Shown piece by piece: positions 1-9,461 of a stretch of 64,000 bases of DNA. Made by a program: the position numbers and the translations under genes. The notes beneath the pieces are model-generated. The model searched no databases and had not been told where the DNA came from. It was given only the letters and a program-made list of their open reading frames with translations. Source of the DNA: Ferruginibacter paludis (GTDB lineage: Bacteria > Bacteroidota > Bacteroidia > Chitinophagales > Chitinophagaceae); contig NZ_JAUFQJ010000024.1 in NCBI RefSeq assembly GCF_030409685.1, positions 186,001 through 250,000 on the forward strand. The letters run 5' to 3'. Position 1 is the first letter of the stretch. Every line of letters begins with the position of its first letter.

Positions 1-1
1 A

Positions 2-3000
2 ATAGTGTGTGGTAGTATACTTTTTGGTTCTTTCATTTCCGCAGCCCAGGTAAATGCAGTTGAGTTTGGAAAAAACAGGGTTCAGTATAAAAAATTCAAG
101 TGGCAATATTATCAAACAAAAAATTTCAATACTTACTTTACTCAAAATGGCCAGGAACTGGCAAAGTTTGTTTTACAGGTGGCAGAAGAAGAGTTGCCAG
201 GCATTGAAACCTTTACCGAATACAGCTTACAGCGCAGGGCCAATATTGTTGTGTACAACGAGTTTGCAGATTTACAACAATCCAATATTGGGTTAAATGC
301 AGACTGGCAATCTACCAGCGGGGGCACCAAACTGGTAAATAATAAGATGGTGGTTTATTTTAATGGCGACCATGCTAACCTGCGGAAACAGATCAAGGAA
401 GGTATTGCCCGCATTTTAACTGACAATGTTTTATTTGGAGAAGACCTGGGCGAAGTAGCCGGAAACCAGGCACTGCTGGATTTACCAAAATGGCTTACAG
501 ATGGCTACGTTGCTTATGTTGGTGAAAACTGGAACACAGCATTGGATGATGAATTAAAAAGTGAAATCCTAAGTGGCAATTACAAAAATTTTTACCAGTT
601 TGCTTTTGAAAAACCGGAGTTGGCCGGGCATGCTTTCTGGTATTATATCCAGGAAAAATACAAGAAAGAAAATGTCACGTATTTGCTCTACCTCGCAAGG
701 GTGTATAAAAACCTGAACCGGGCAAGTCAGCAGGTTTGCAAAACAAACTTTAAAGGTGTTCTGAAGGATTTTATGGAGTTTGAAGAAGAAAAATATTACA
801 AGGATATCGCCAAAAGAAAAGCCTATCCTAAAGGAAGTTACATTGAAAGTTTTGAAATCCGCAAAAACAAAGATTACTACCGCATTAATGTAAACCCAAA
901 CAAAAAGAACAATTCTTTTGCGGTAGTCGAGTATAAAAAAGGTATCATAAAAGTGAAGCTGAGCGAAGATTTTGATTATACTACACTGCTGCAATATGGC
1001 ATCCGCAGCTATCAAAACGAAACCAATCCTTATTATCCAATTTTAGCCTGGGATCCAAAGGGGTCAAGACTGACCGTAGTTTACAAACAGGAAGGCAGGA
1101 TAAAATTATTCGTATACGACCTGGTCACAAGGATTAAAAATCCCAAAATTGATCTTACCGATGAGTTTCAGCAAATACAGGATGTAAAATATATACTTGA
1201 CAGTAAAACGCTGTTATTAAGCGCCGTAAAAGACGGGCATACAGATATTTTTACCCTTGGTTTGGACAACGAAAAGGTAAAACAAATCACCAATGACGTG
1301 TATGATGACCTGGACGCCACTTTTGTTTCGTTTCCGGGCAAACAGGGTATTCTTTTCAGCAGCAACCGGCCAAGTTCCGATGCAAAAACTGCCGACACAG
1401 TTTTACCAAGTCATAACCGATACAACATTTTCCTGATTACTAATTTTGGTGTGAAGCCAGAGCTGAACCAGATAACACAGTTATCTAATTTAAAGTACGG
1501 CAATGCCCGTTACCCAACGCCTTACAACTCCAACCACTTTACATTTGTTAGTGATGAAAATGGTGTGGGAAACCGTTATGCCGGCTTCTTTACAACCAAG
1601 GCTGCAGGCCTCGATACATTGGTATTAATCGGTGATGACATCCTGCGCAATCCATCGGTAAAGGAGGTAGACAGCACATTAAACGTCTACAAAAAAACGG
1701 ATGTTGATTCTGTAGCAGTGGTAGCTATTTCAACAGATTCTGTGTACACATTTCCCTTAAGCAATTATGAAAGCAGCATTGCCGAAAGCCGGATTGCCGG
1801 AGATAATAACCAGGTGAGTGAAGTTACCCGGCAGAGTGATGAAAAGACCTTGTACAAATTAAAGATTGATGAAAACACTTTGCGCCGGCGAAACATAACG
1901 GTCCCTCCCACCAGCTATATGAAAAACGTAATTATGGCTGATAAAGTTGCGGCCGGAGAGGGCGACAAATTTGATAAACCACTTGGCATCCCTGGAAAGG
2001 ATAAAAACAAAAAAGATGTTTTTCAAAATGAATTTGATAATGAAAAGGTGGACAGTAATGCTATACAAAATGTAAATGCCGATAATGAGTCGCGTAAAAA
2101 CAACGTTTTACAGAAAGCGCAATTATATCCCTACAAGCCTGCTAAATTTTATTCTGATTATGTGGGTGCCAGTTTAAATAATAACCTTTTAATCAACCGC
2201 TTTCAGCCCTATGGCGGCGGGCAGGGCCCCATCAATCTTTCATCCAGTACTGTTATAAACGGACTTATAAAAATGGGTACGGCGGAATTAATGGAAGACG
2301 TAAAAATCAGCGGTGCATTCAGAATATCTTCCAATTTAAAAGACAATGAATGGCTGATGACCTACCAGAATTACAAAAGAAGGTTCGACTGGGGTGCAAC
2401 TTACTACCGTAATACAATGACCGGAACAGATCAGACTGGAAATATTCCGTTGAAAGTATATACCAGCCTATACCAGGGGAATGTTGCTTACCCTTTTGAT
2501 AATTCCAAACGGCTTGCTTTAACACTGGGTATCAGAACAGATAAAACCGTGGCCCTGACAAATTTTTACGATTTTACCTACCCTTATGAATCTTTAAAAG
2601 AGCCGGATCAAAAAAGAACATTTGCTACTACCCATTTGGAATATGTGTATGATAACTCTTTAAATCCAACCCAAAACATCTGGAATGGCTTGCGGTATAA
2701 AGTTTACATGGACTGGAATACGGACATCAGCAAAGAGAAATTAAACAACGGTAAATATAATTTTAACTGGGGTGCAGATGCCCGTTATTACTATCCTATT
2801 TACCGCAACTTTATTTGGGCAGGTAGAGCCGCGGCGGATTTTAGCTGGGGCAATCAAAAAACAATTTACTACCTGGGTGGCGTGGATAGCTGGTTGATGT
2901 TTGGCAATAATACAAAATCCGATGGCTCCGATCGTTACTTTAATACACACAATCCACCAGACCCAAATGTTGAATATGCTTTTCAAAGCCTTGCTGTAAA

Positions 3001-3388
3001 CGTACGGGGATTTTTACAAAACGTGGCTAATGGTAACAATGCAGTCGTATTAAACAGTGAATTTCGATTGCCTGTTTTTACAACCTTGTTCAGCCGCCCC
3101 ATCAACAATGCTTTCCTGCGGAATTTTCAACTGGTTCAGTTTGCTGATTTAGGTTCTGCCTGGAGTGGTGGTTTAAAAGGCATTGGCCGTCCATCAGTAA
3201 TTTATGGCGTACCGCCAGTACAAATTGAAAAGAAGGCCGGTGGCATCGGACCTTTTGCAGGCGGCTATGGCTTTGGTGCCAGGAGTACTTTGCTTGGATA
3301 TTTTTTAAAGTTTGATGCAGCCTGGCAAATGAATGGCTTCTTTAAAGGCAAGCCCATTATGTATGTAAGTATGGGACTTGATTTTTAA
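2..3388 (+). CDS. Propeller and outer-membrane beta-barrel protein, 5' end cut by window
   Basis: The frame is open to the left edge, so the true start lies outside the window. The first visible residues look like the hydrophobic core of a signal peptide (cleavage plausible after AAQVNA), so the GTG at position 5 is unlikely to be the start. The first roughly 270 residues resemble the peptidase-MA-like/basic-secretory regions often found before WD40-like propellers. Residues about 300-560 hold TolB/PD40-type repeats (for example DPKGSRLTVVY and GILFSSNRPSS). After a low-complexity linker, residues about 710-1127 are rich in alternating aromatic strands and end in VSMGLDF, typical of an Omp85/surface-antigen-like barrel. 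I infer an outer-membrane protein of unknown substrate. No catalytic motif was identified. Confidence 0.75.
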   Translation: MVCGSILFGSFISAAQVNAVEFGKNRVQYKKFKWQYYQTKNFNTYFTQNGQELAKFVLQVAEEELPGIETFTEYSLQRRANIVVYNEFADLQQSNIGLNADWQSTSGGTKLVNNKMVVYFNGDHANLRKQIKEGIARILTDNVLFGEDLGEVAGNQALLDLPKWLTDGYVAYVGENWNTALDDELKSEILSGNYKNFYQFAFEKPELAGHAFWYYIQEKYKKENVTYLLYLARVYKNLNRASQQVCKTNFKGVLKDFMEFEEEKYYKDIAKRKAYPKGSYIESFEIRKNKDYYRINVNPNKKNNSFAVVEYKKGIIKVKLSEDFDYTTLLQYGIRSYQNETNPYYPILAWDPKGSRLTVVYKQEGRIKLFVYDLVTRIKNPKIDLTDEFQQIQDVKYILDSKTLLLSAVKDGHTDIFTLGLDNEKVKQITNDVYDDLDATFVSFPGKQGILFSSNRPSSDAKTADTVLPSHNRYNIFLITNFGVKPELNQITQLSNLKYGNARYPTPYNSNHFTFVSDENGVGNRYAGFFTTKAAGLDTLVLIGDDILRNPSVKEVDSTLNVYKKTDVDSVAVVAISTDSVYTFPLSNYESSIAESRIAGDNNQVSEVTRQSDEKTLYKLKIDENTLRRRNITVPPTSYMKNVIMADKVAAGEGDKFDKPLGIPGKDKNKKDVFQNEFDNEKVDSNAIQNVNADNESRKNNVLQKAQLYPYKPAKFYSDYVGASLNNNLLINRFQPYGGGQGPINLSSSTVINGLIKMGTAELMEDVKISGAFRISSNLKDNEWLMTYQNYKRRFDWGATYYRNTMTGTDQTGNIPLKVYTSLYQGNVAYPFDNSKRLALTLGIRTDKTVALTNFYDFTYPYESLKEPDQKRTFATTHLEYVYDNSLNPTQNIWNGLRYKVYMDWNTDISKEKLNNGKYNFNWGADARYYYPIYRNFIWAGRAAADFSWGNQKTIYYLGGVDSWLMFGNNTKSDGSDRYFNTHNPPDPNVEYAFQSLAVNVRGFLQNVANGNNAVVLNSEFRLPVFTTLFSRPINNAFLRNFQLVQFADLGSAWSGGLKGIGRPSVIYGVPPVQIEKKAGGIGPFAGGYGFGARSTLLGYFLKFDAAWQMNGFFKGKPIMYVSMGLDF

Positions 3389-3395
3389 AACAAGA

Positions 3396-4067
3396 TTATA
3401 GTTTAAATGATGTATTGCCCGGTTCTTCTAAAAGGCCGGGTAATTTTTTTACGGTAAAATAAAGCAGGCAAAATAAACAAGTAAGCATTCCGGTAACACC
3501 CCAGGTGCGGTAATGCTGCAATGGTAAAATAAATGGTGCGGTAATTTGAGCCAACAAATCCAACGGATGTGTCACAATATCCCAGCTGTTCCACCGCAAA
3601 AATCGGCCGAGATAAACTCCAAACGAACCTAAAAAAAGACAGCCGACTATCAGCCTGTCTACCAAATGTTGCTTTATTTTTTGTTGTAGAAACCTTTCTA
3701 CTTTAAATAAGGAGGCAAATGCCAGTATTAAACCGGCAACAGAACTGGTGAATATTAAAATGGCGTCAAACCAAACCGGAACATCGGTATCCACATCTTC
3801 CAGGTGAATAAGGTCAGTGATGATATACAAGGCGTTTGGAAAAAATAACAGCCACCCTGCCAAAATAAAATATGCGCTGGTTTGCGACCGGACTTTTTTA
3901 CTGCTCAGTAAAACGCTCAGCTGAAAAGGTACCCATGCTAAAAACAAATTCCATAAAAGAAATAAATACATCAGTGTTCCCGAATAAAAAACACGGGCTA
4001 CCAGCATCAGTGTAATAAATGCAAAAAAAGCCAGCTGCACCTTATAAGAAGCACTCAATTGTTTCAT
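3396..4067 (-). CDS. DUF1361 family integral membrane protein
   Basis: A 223-residue polytopic membrane protein with about six hydrophobic segments. The conserved-looking stretch FPNALYIITDLIHL and the later GVYLGRFLRWNSWD match the DUF1361 family as I know it. No biochemical function is established for this family. It is the last gene of a minus-strand run; only six bases separate it from the upstream DgkA-family gene, so they are probably co-transcribed. The start ATG at 4067 fits a short charged N-terminus before the first membrane segment. Confidence 0.8.
   Translation of the reverse strand: MKQLSASYKVQLAFFAFITLMLVARVFYSGTLMYLFLLWNLFLAWVPFQLSVLLSSKKVRSQTSAYFILAGWLLFFPNALYIITDLIHLEDVDTDVPVWFDAILIFTSSVAGLILAFASLFKVERFLQQKIKQHLVDRLIVGCLFLGSFGVYLGRFLRWNSWDIVTHPLDLLAQITAPFILPLQHYRTWGVTGMLTCLFCLLYFTVKKLPGLLEEPGNTSFKL
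3413..3449 (+). terminator. Intrinsic terminator of the propeller/barrel gene
   Basis: ATTGCCCGG (3413-3421) pairs with CCGGGTAAT (3435-3443), with one G-T wobble, and is followed by a run of T. It lies inside the 3' end of the convergent DUF1361 gene, so that gene's last codons double as the terminator. Confidence 0.7.
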
Positions 4068-4073
4068 AAAAAA

Positions 4074-4430
4074 TCATTTAAAAAGTTGAATAATTTTAGG
4101 TCCAAATATGATTGTGCCGGTAATCAGGCTTCCTGCAGCGCATACCAGTACAGCGCCGGCGCTAACATCTTTAATACACTTAATCAATGGATGAAAATCT
4201 TTTGTTACCAGGTCGCACATTTTTTCCAATGCCGTATTCAGCATTTCCATAGCCACTACAATAGTACAGCACCCGGTTACAAAAATCCATTCTGTTGTGC
4301 TGATTGAGAAATAAAAGCCTGCAGATAATACTACTGCAATCGCCAGCACATGAATTCGGAAATTTTGCTCCTGCTGAAAACAATATTTTATTCCCCTTCC
4401 GGCGTAAAAAAATGAACGTAGTAATTTCAT
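4074..4430 (-). CDS. dgkA: Diacylglycerol/undecaprenol kinase family protein
   Basis: A 118-residue inner-membrane kinase of the DgkA family, which phosphorylates diacylglycerol or undecaprenol with ATP. Visible family signatures are EQNFRIHV (residues 21-28), the core EMLNTALEKMCDLV (62-75) and IKCIKDVSAGAVL (83-95), with three hydrophobic segments. The length is normal for the family. Which lipid it uses cannot be read from the sequence; undecaprenol is common in homologues from other phyla. It lies six bases upstream of the DUF1361 gene on the same strand. Confidence 0.87.
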   Translation of the reverse strand: MKLLRSFFYAGRGIKYCFQQEQNFRIHVLAIAVVLSAGFYFSISTTEWIFVTGCCTIVVAMEMLNTALEKMCDLVTKDFHPLIKCIKDVSAGAVLVCAAGSLITGTIIFGPKIIQLFK

Positions 4431-4556
4431 AATATCTTTATTTCGCTCTTATTCAATTGCACTTAAAATTCCGGGTATCTCTTTTGCACTGCAATACTGA
4501 CACCCGGTTAACGCTACCTGCGACTCCCAAGTACGCACATAACGTACTATATTTTG

Positions 4557-6176
4557 TTAATGGTTTACTATAGCGGTTTCCGGGCCTTTTGCCAGGTGGC
4601 TTTTAACATAAGCATCGGCAAAATTCCATGACAACCAGTTATACCCATTTTGCTCTTTAAAAAAATCTGCCTTTCGCCTTTCGAAAAATTGCTTTGCTGT
4701 AAGTCCCGACCGGTATAAATATACGTCATTGCGATCATTGGTTTGGACGCTGGATTTCTCCAGCACATCCATATTAGCCTCAAGTACCGGCAGTGCTTTA
4801 TCTGAGAGCGACAACAAAAATTGTATGTCCAGCGGAATGGTGTCTTTCCTGGCGAGGTTATACTTTACTATCATTTCATCCCAATGTATACAACTGGAAA
4901 ACACCAGTATAATTATGGCGAACCAGGCATTTACAGTAAGCAGATAATAAGTTGTTTTTAACTGCTGAATTTTTATAAAAATAGTTATCAGTCCAAATAA
5001 TACCAGCATTAAAAAAATTAATACCCCAATGCGTTTGTAGGCCAGGCCCATGTGTACGATGTAATAATAATCTCTCAATAATACAGAAATCACCAACACC
5101 ATATTTTGAATCAGCCAGACGTAGGCACCCATGCGCAACCACTTATTCTTTTTATAAAAATTTAAATTGCCCCTGAAGAAAAACAATAACAATACCATTG
5201 CAAGCACAATTGAAAAAATCAGCATGCCTGTTCCTTCATGTACGTAGGCAGAAAGATTCATATTATTTTTGTACTGAAAGCCAAACCAGACAAACGCTAC
5301 ATCAATACAGTTAATACAAAGGAGCAGCACGTTGAGTAGCACCAGGCTAATGATACCGGTTTTGTTTTCATTTCGCAGTGCCAGCATACCATCCGCAAAT
5401 CTGCCCATTAACAAAAACAACAATTGAAACATGCCGGTCCGTTTCCATTCAATAAGGTTTGTCCTTTTTCTGCTGAGCTCTTTAGTCTGAACAATATCCT
5501 TTTCAGAAAAATAGGCAACATTGCTTTTTAATAAGAGGCCGCCCGTAATCAATAAACCCAGTAATAAAAACCAACACCATTCCATACTAAACCAGCTAAA
5601 AAACTGTGAAAAGAAATGCTGCAGGGCGATTGCAGCGTCGCTCATAATACTGCTAAAGATTGAATTGGCAAAATTGTACAGCCAATAAAATACAATTGAG
5701 AGTAATATTGGAATAATTAAAAAACGTACCGTCTTGCGTATATTGTATAATCGCATTTTATTTTGATTCAATTGTGTTGCTCCCCTGAAAAAAGTGGACA
5801 CCAATAGAAGGTAATTCATAAAAGCAGAACCGGCGGCATACCACACAGAACGATGCAGGTATTGGGTAAACACCACGACTAAAAGCAAGGTAACACTAAA
5901 GGCCAGCTTACTCAATTCGGTGTTGTGATACAATAAAGCAAAGACAGTGATGATATGCGCCGCCAGCAGCCACTTTATTGCAGGCTTTTTAAAAGCCGCC
6001 GGGTACAGATAAAAAACGGACAAGATTATAAAGAGGTCGAAAAGTATAGTATTGATGCCCAGCTTTTGCTGCCAGAAAATAATGTTAAACAGCAGGGTGC
6101 CTGCGGTTACTAAAAGTGTTTTTGTTGATGCAGGTTTCATTTTTAAGGTTTTAGTAGTCTGCATTAGAGCAGCCAT
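4557..6176 (-). CDS. DUF4173/DUF4153-type polytopic membrane protein
   Basis: A 539-residue protein with roughly 12-13 membrane segments and a soluble C-terminal tail (about residues 450-539). The arrangement, including the FFRGATQ loop before a long transmembrane block and the LLRDYYYIVHMGLAYKRIGVL segment, fits the DUF4173 family. No function is established for the family and no catalytic motif is visible. The start at 6176 lies three bases after the stop of the small membrane protein upstream, so translation is probably coupled. Methionines at residues 5 and 13 are alternative starts. Confidence 0.7.
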   Translation of the reverse strand: MAALMQTTKTLKMKPASTKTLLVTAGTLLFNIIFWQQKLGINTILFDLFIILSVFYLYPAAFKKPAIKWLLAAHIITVFALLYHNTELSKLAFSVTLLLVVVFTQYLHRSVWYAAGSAFMNYLLLVSTFFRGATQLNQNKMRLYNIRKTVRFLIIPILLSIVFYWLYNFANSIFSSIMSDAAIALQHFFSQFFSWFSMEWCWFLLLGLLITGGLLLKSNVAYFSEKDIVQTKELSRKRTNLIEWKRTGMFQLLFLLMGRFADGMLALRNENKTGIISLVLLNVLLLCINCIDVAFVWFGFQYKNNMNLSAYVHEGTGMLIFSIVLAMVLLLFFFRGNLNFYKKNKWLRMGAYVWLIQNMVLVISVLLRDYYYIVHMGLAYKRIGVLIFLMLVLFGLITIFIKIQQLKTTYYLLTVNAWFAIIILVFSSCIHWDEMIVKYNLARKDTIPLDIQFLLSLSDKALPVLEANMDVLEKSSVQTNDRNDVYLYRSGLTAKQFFERRKADFFKEQNGYNWLSWNFADAYVKSHLAKGPETAIVNH

Positions 6177-6179
6177 TTT

Positions 6180-6410
6180 TTAATATTTTCTTACGGCACT
6201 TGTTTTATCAGCTATCCATTTCCACCAGAACGCAGTGCAGGTTCCGTACACAAACAGCTCGTACAAATTATCAGATACAGAATGCGTGTTGTGTACTGTA
6301 GCGAGGGTTACAGGCACCATAAAAAGGATCGCCATCAATGTTACAATGAAGCCCATCGGGTGAATTGGCGAGTAAGTCCAATTTGTTCTTTTAAACCATA
6401 GCTGTTTCAT
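6180..6410 (-). CDS. Small membrane protein, unrecognised
   Basis: A 76-residue protein with one strong hydrophobic segment (about residues 19-40) and a weaker second one near residues 50-63, basic at both ends. I do not recognise a family. It starts with ATG at 6410 and ends three bases before the DUF4173 gene. That spacing supports it as a real, co-transcribed gene in the membrane-protein operon headed by the winged-helix regulator. Confidence 0.6.
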   Translation of the reverse strand: MKQLWFKRTNWTYSPIHPMGFIVTLMAILFMVPVTLATVHNTHSVSDNLYELFVYGTCTAFWWKWIADKTSAVRKY

Positions 6411-6483
6411 GTTGTATAATTTAAATTAATAAAGAAGCCAAGTAGTTTTTCAGCTATCACTGATTTTCTGTAATCCTTCGATA

Positions 6484-6894
6484 CTAAGGCGGCAGATGGC
6501 TTTTACAGGTTGCCACAATAAATTTATGATGCAACATAATGGCACTTAATGTGGAACACACAATTGACAGTGTCAGGAGAATTGTGAACGACTTAAATAT
6601 TGAATTAAATGCTGCATAAAAAACCGCGGCTGAAATTGTTGCGGTAACAAAACCTGTTATAACCAACACCCTGAATAAGTAGCCGGCATCGTCATTTTCT
6701 GTAGTGGCAAAAAAGATAAAAAAAATAAACACGGCTGGTGCGGAAAATATCAGTGTAAAAAAGAAGGCAAGTGAAAATGCAAATACCCACCTGTTAAATT
6801 CGCTATCGCTGAAAGCCAGCAAGGATGCGGATACTACCGCATTGATTAATGCAGTGAGGACCCAAATTGTAAATGTGTGTAGTATTATTCGCAT
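6484..6894 (-). CDS. Small four-helix membrane protein, unrecognised
   Basis: A hydrophobic protein of about 136 residues with four predicted membrane segments. I do not recognise the family. The ATG at 6894 is chosen; an in-frame TTG at 6924 would add ten lysine-rich residues and is possible. It follows the winged-helix regulator gene by about 50 bases on the same strand. Small membrane proteins encoded next to such regulators are common in Bacteroidota, but their role is not known from this sequence. Confidence 0.55.
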   Translation of the reverse strand: MRIILHTFTIWVLTALINAVVSASLLAFSDSEFNRWVFAFSLAFFFTLIFSAPAVFIFFIFFATTENDDAGYLFRVLVITGFVTATISAAVFYAAFNSIFKSFTILLTLSIVCSTLSAIMLHHKFIVATCKSHLPP

Positions 6895-6943
6895 CTTAAT
6901 TTTTGAAAGCACTTTGTTTTTCAAAGCGCATGTACAAAAAAAA

Positions 6944-7243
6944 TTATTTAGTTGACCTGATCATTTTTTCCAATGCCTCAATATGTGCCCTAAATGCTTT
7001 TTCGCCGGTTTTTGTTGCCAGGTAAGTTGTATTTGTTTTTCGTCCGATAAAACCCTTTTGCACTTTAATGATTCCATTTTCCTCCAGCGCCTTCAAATGA
7101 CTTGCCAGGTTGCCATCTGTTATAGTCAGCAACTCCTTTAAGTCATTAAAGCTTACATCTGCATTTACCATCAGGGCGCTCATGATACCCAGGCGAATGC
7201 GGCTGTCAAATAATTTATTTAAATTTTCTATCGGATTAATCAT
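6944..7243 (-). CDS. Winged-helix transcriptional regulator (HTH_34-like)
   Basis: A 99-residue DNA-binding protein made of little more than one winged-helix domain. The segment SFNDLKELLTITDGNLASHLKALEENGIIKV reads as helix-turn-helix plus the start of the wing and resembles the small ArsR/MarR-like HTH_34 regulators. The ATG at 7243 is preferred. An upstream extension of 21 residues exists but is not conserved-looking. It lies between a membrane-protein gene (7307-7954) and further membrane-protein genes on the same strand, suggesting it regulates this operon. No ligand site is visible. Confidence 0.8.
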   Translation of the reverse strand: MINPIENLNKLFDSRIRLGIMSALMVNADVSFNDLKELLTITDGNLASHLKALEENGIIKVQKGFIGRKTNTTYLATKTGEKAFRAHIEALEKMIRSTK

Positions 7244-7306
7244 TGCCCGGGTTTGCCTGTTAAGGACTTTTAATATTAATTTTGCATATGCCCTATACAA
7301 CAGCAT

Positions 7307-7954
7307 TCACTCCTTTTCATACCTGGTCCACATTACTGCTCCGTAAACAATGTGCAGTACACCAAAACCTATAGCCCAAAAATAAAACCCGTAGCCCATA
7401 AATTTCAAATTAATTACCGCCAGTATCAGCTGCCCGTATCCCAGGTAGCGCAATTCATTCAGTGAATATTTACTGGCGTTTACCAATGCAAGGCCATAAA
7501 AAATCAGGCAGGCGGGAGCAATCAACCCGATGTCGTTGGCCTGTATGAGCTTTATCAAAAACAAACCACCCACAATTAATGGGATAGCAACATTTATCAT
7601 TAATCGCCTGGCTGTAGTACCCCATAAAGGAATATGCTGCTTTTTACTCCTGATATAAGTAAATATAAAAGCGCTGATTACGGCGGCTGCAAAAGTAAAA
7701 GCGGCAATCCAAAACAACCAGGTATACAATATTACACTGAAGTGCCCTGTACGGACCAATTCATTGCCCGCAGCGGCATCAACAAAAATATCCTTATGGC
7801 CATATACATAAGGGTAAGCCACAATGGCACCAATTAAGGCACAAGTACCGGCAGCAATGCCACTCAGCCCGCTTAAACTGATAAAGCGGCTGCTGCGTTC
7901 CATCATTTTTTTTATATGCTGCAGGTCATCCAGGGATTGTTGTTGTCCAGTCAT
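7307..7954 (-). CDS. Polytopic membrane protein paired with the winged-helix regulator
   Basis: A protein of 215 residues with about six membrane segments after a soluble N-terminus beginning MTGQQQSLDDLQHIKKMMER. I do not assign a function. ATG at 7954 is preferred over a TTG 48 bases upstream because the upstream residues look like translated spacer. It is the first gene of a minus-strand run that continues through the winged-helix regulator. The pairing of such a regulator with this type of membrane protein recurs in Bacteroidota, to my knowledge. Confidence 0.6.
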   Translation of the reverse strand: MTGQQQSLDDLQHIKKMMERSSRFISLSGLSGIAAGTCALIGAIVAYPYVYGHKDIFVDAAAGNELVRTGHFSVILYTWLFWIAAFTFAAAVISAFIFTYIRSKKQHIPLWGTTARRLMINVAIPLIVGGLFLIKLIQANDIGLIAPACLIFYGLALVNASKYSLNELRYLGYGQLILAVINLKFMGYGFYFWAIGFGVLHIVYGAVMWTRYEKE

Positions 7955-8083
7955 AAAAGCACTTTGAAACACAAAGTAAATAGAAAGATTTGATATTTGC
8001 AAAAATTACTTTTTGAGGTTAAGGCAATATATTGGGAATGCTAAGCCAGATGCAATGCTGCAGGAAAGGGCCAATGCCTCTTC

Positions 8084-9271
8084 CTACACTGTAATTTTAT
8101 TTAAAACATTATTTATTTTTTGGCAGGCTATTATGATTTCTTCATTGGTTATTACCAGGGGCGGTACTATCCTCAAACAATTAGCTGCAAATAAAAACCA
8201 GTCCGTAAATACTCCTTCCTCAATCAGCGCATCAATTACTTTCTTATTGAAGTAAAAGTCGTTAAATTCTATTGCCAGCATAAGTCCGCAGCTGCGTACC
8301 GCTTTTATAGACGGATGTTGTAACTGCGATAAAAACAATGCTTCTTTTTCCCTAACCGTGCTGATTAAATTTTGCTGCAACAATACGTTCAGCGCTGCCA
8401 GCCCTGCAGCACAACTTACCGGGTGTCCACCGAACGTATTGATATGACCGAGCACAGGGTTAACGCTAAGTGAATCCATCATTTGTTTGTTTGCTACAAA
8501 AGCCCCCAGGGGCATACCGCCACCCAATGCTTTACCCAATAACAGTATATCCGGAACTACATTGAATTGTTCAAACGCAAACAGGCTACCGTTGCGGCCA
8601 AAGGCGCATTGTATTTCATCTAAAACAAGTAAGGTACCCGTTTGGGTACAGCGTGTACGCAAGGCCGTTAGCCAGTTATTTTTTGGCACTATTACGCCCG
8701 CTTCTGCCTGTACGGTTTCTGCTATCACGCATGCTGTTTTTTCAGTAATTTGCTGCAGGTCTTCAAACGAATTGTAATTGAGTTGCATCGTATCTGGCAA
8801 CAAGGGGCGGAAGGCATTGCGCCAGTACTCATCGCCCATAATGCTTAATGCACCCTGTGTGCTGCCGTGGTATGAATTTTTGAAGGAGATGATTTGTGTA
8901 CGGCCGGTAAAGCGTTTGCTTAGTTTCATGGCGCCTTCGGTCGCTTCACTTCCGCTGGCTGTGTAAAATACCGAGTTAAGGGAAGCGGGCAAGTGTTCCG
9001 TAAGCAGTTTTGCATAAGCCACCTGCGGACTTTCCACCAGTTCGCCGTACACCATAATGTGCATGTATTGCTCTGCCTGTTTTTTTATGGCCTCAACCAC
9101 CTGCGGGTGACAATGACCAATGTTGCATACGCTGATGCCTGCAATAAGATCGATGTATTTTTTTCCATTCACATCCCACAGGTTGCTGCCACTGGCTTTT
9201 ACAATTTCAAGGGCCAGGGGCGCCTGCGATGTTTGCCCCACATGAGCAAGAAATAATTGTCGCTGCGTCAT
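8084..9271 (-). CDS. Class III PLP-dependent aminotransferase
   Basis: A 395-residue aminotransferase of the class III (acetylornithine/ornithine/4-aminobutyrate) family. Visible features are the substrate-end motif IDLIAGISVCNIGHCHP, the PLP-phosphate stretch TASGSEATEGAMK (about 104-116), LVLDEIQCAFGR (Asp218 region) and the Schiff-base lysine K247 in LLLGKALGGGMPLG. Length is normal. The frame stays open for 118 more codons upstream, but that part runs antisense through the carbonic-anhydrase gene, so the ATG at 9271 is chosen. The substrate cannot be told from sequence; no arginine-biosynthesis or lysine-catabolism genes adjoin it. Confidence 0.85.
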   Translation of the reverse strand: MTQRQLFLAHVGQTSQAPLALEIVKASGSNLWDVNGKKYIDLIAGISVCNIGHCHPQVVEAIKKQAEQYMHIMVYGELVESPQVAYAKLLTEHLPASLNSVFYTASGSEATEGAMKLSKRFTGRTQIISFKNSYHGSTQGALSIMGDEYWRNAFRPLLPDTMQLNYNSFEDLQQITEKTACVIAETVQAEAGVIVPKNNWLTALRTRCTQTGTLLVLDEIQCAFGRNGSLFAFEQFNVVPDILLLGKALGGGMPLGAFVANKQMMDSLSVNPVLGHINTFGGHPVSCAAGLAALNVLLQQNLISTVREKEALFLSQLQHPSIKAVRSCGLMLAIEFNDFYFNKKVIDALIEEGVFTDWFLFAANCLRIVPPLVITNEEIIIACQKINNVLNKITV

Positions 9272-9393
9272 AAGCCGCAAATTTCGATACAAAAGTTTGA
9301 TATTCGCAGTAATATTTACAACCGTCGTACTGCTTGCTGTCGGGCCTATTGAATGCCTTAGAACAGCGGGCTGAAGATGCCAAAAGATATTCA

Positions 9394-9410
9394 GTACACG
9401 AGTGCGACGC
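9394..9410 (+). repeat. Dispersed intergenic repeat, copy 1
   Basis: GTACACGAGTGCGACGC recurs, with one mismatch and in reverse orientation, at 28771-28787. Both copies lie in intergenic DNA. Confidence 0.5.
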
Positions 9411-9461
9411 AACGATGCCGATAATAAAAAACAACTGTTTGTAACAAAATAAATAAAAAAT

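Noticed and set aside
569..1015. 148-codon minus-strand ORF within the first gene
   Set aside because: Antisense shadow of a well-supported coding region with no domain sense.
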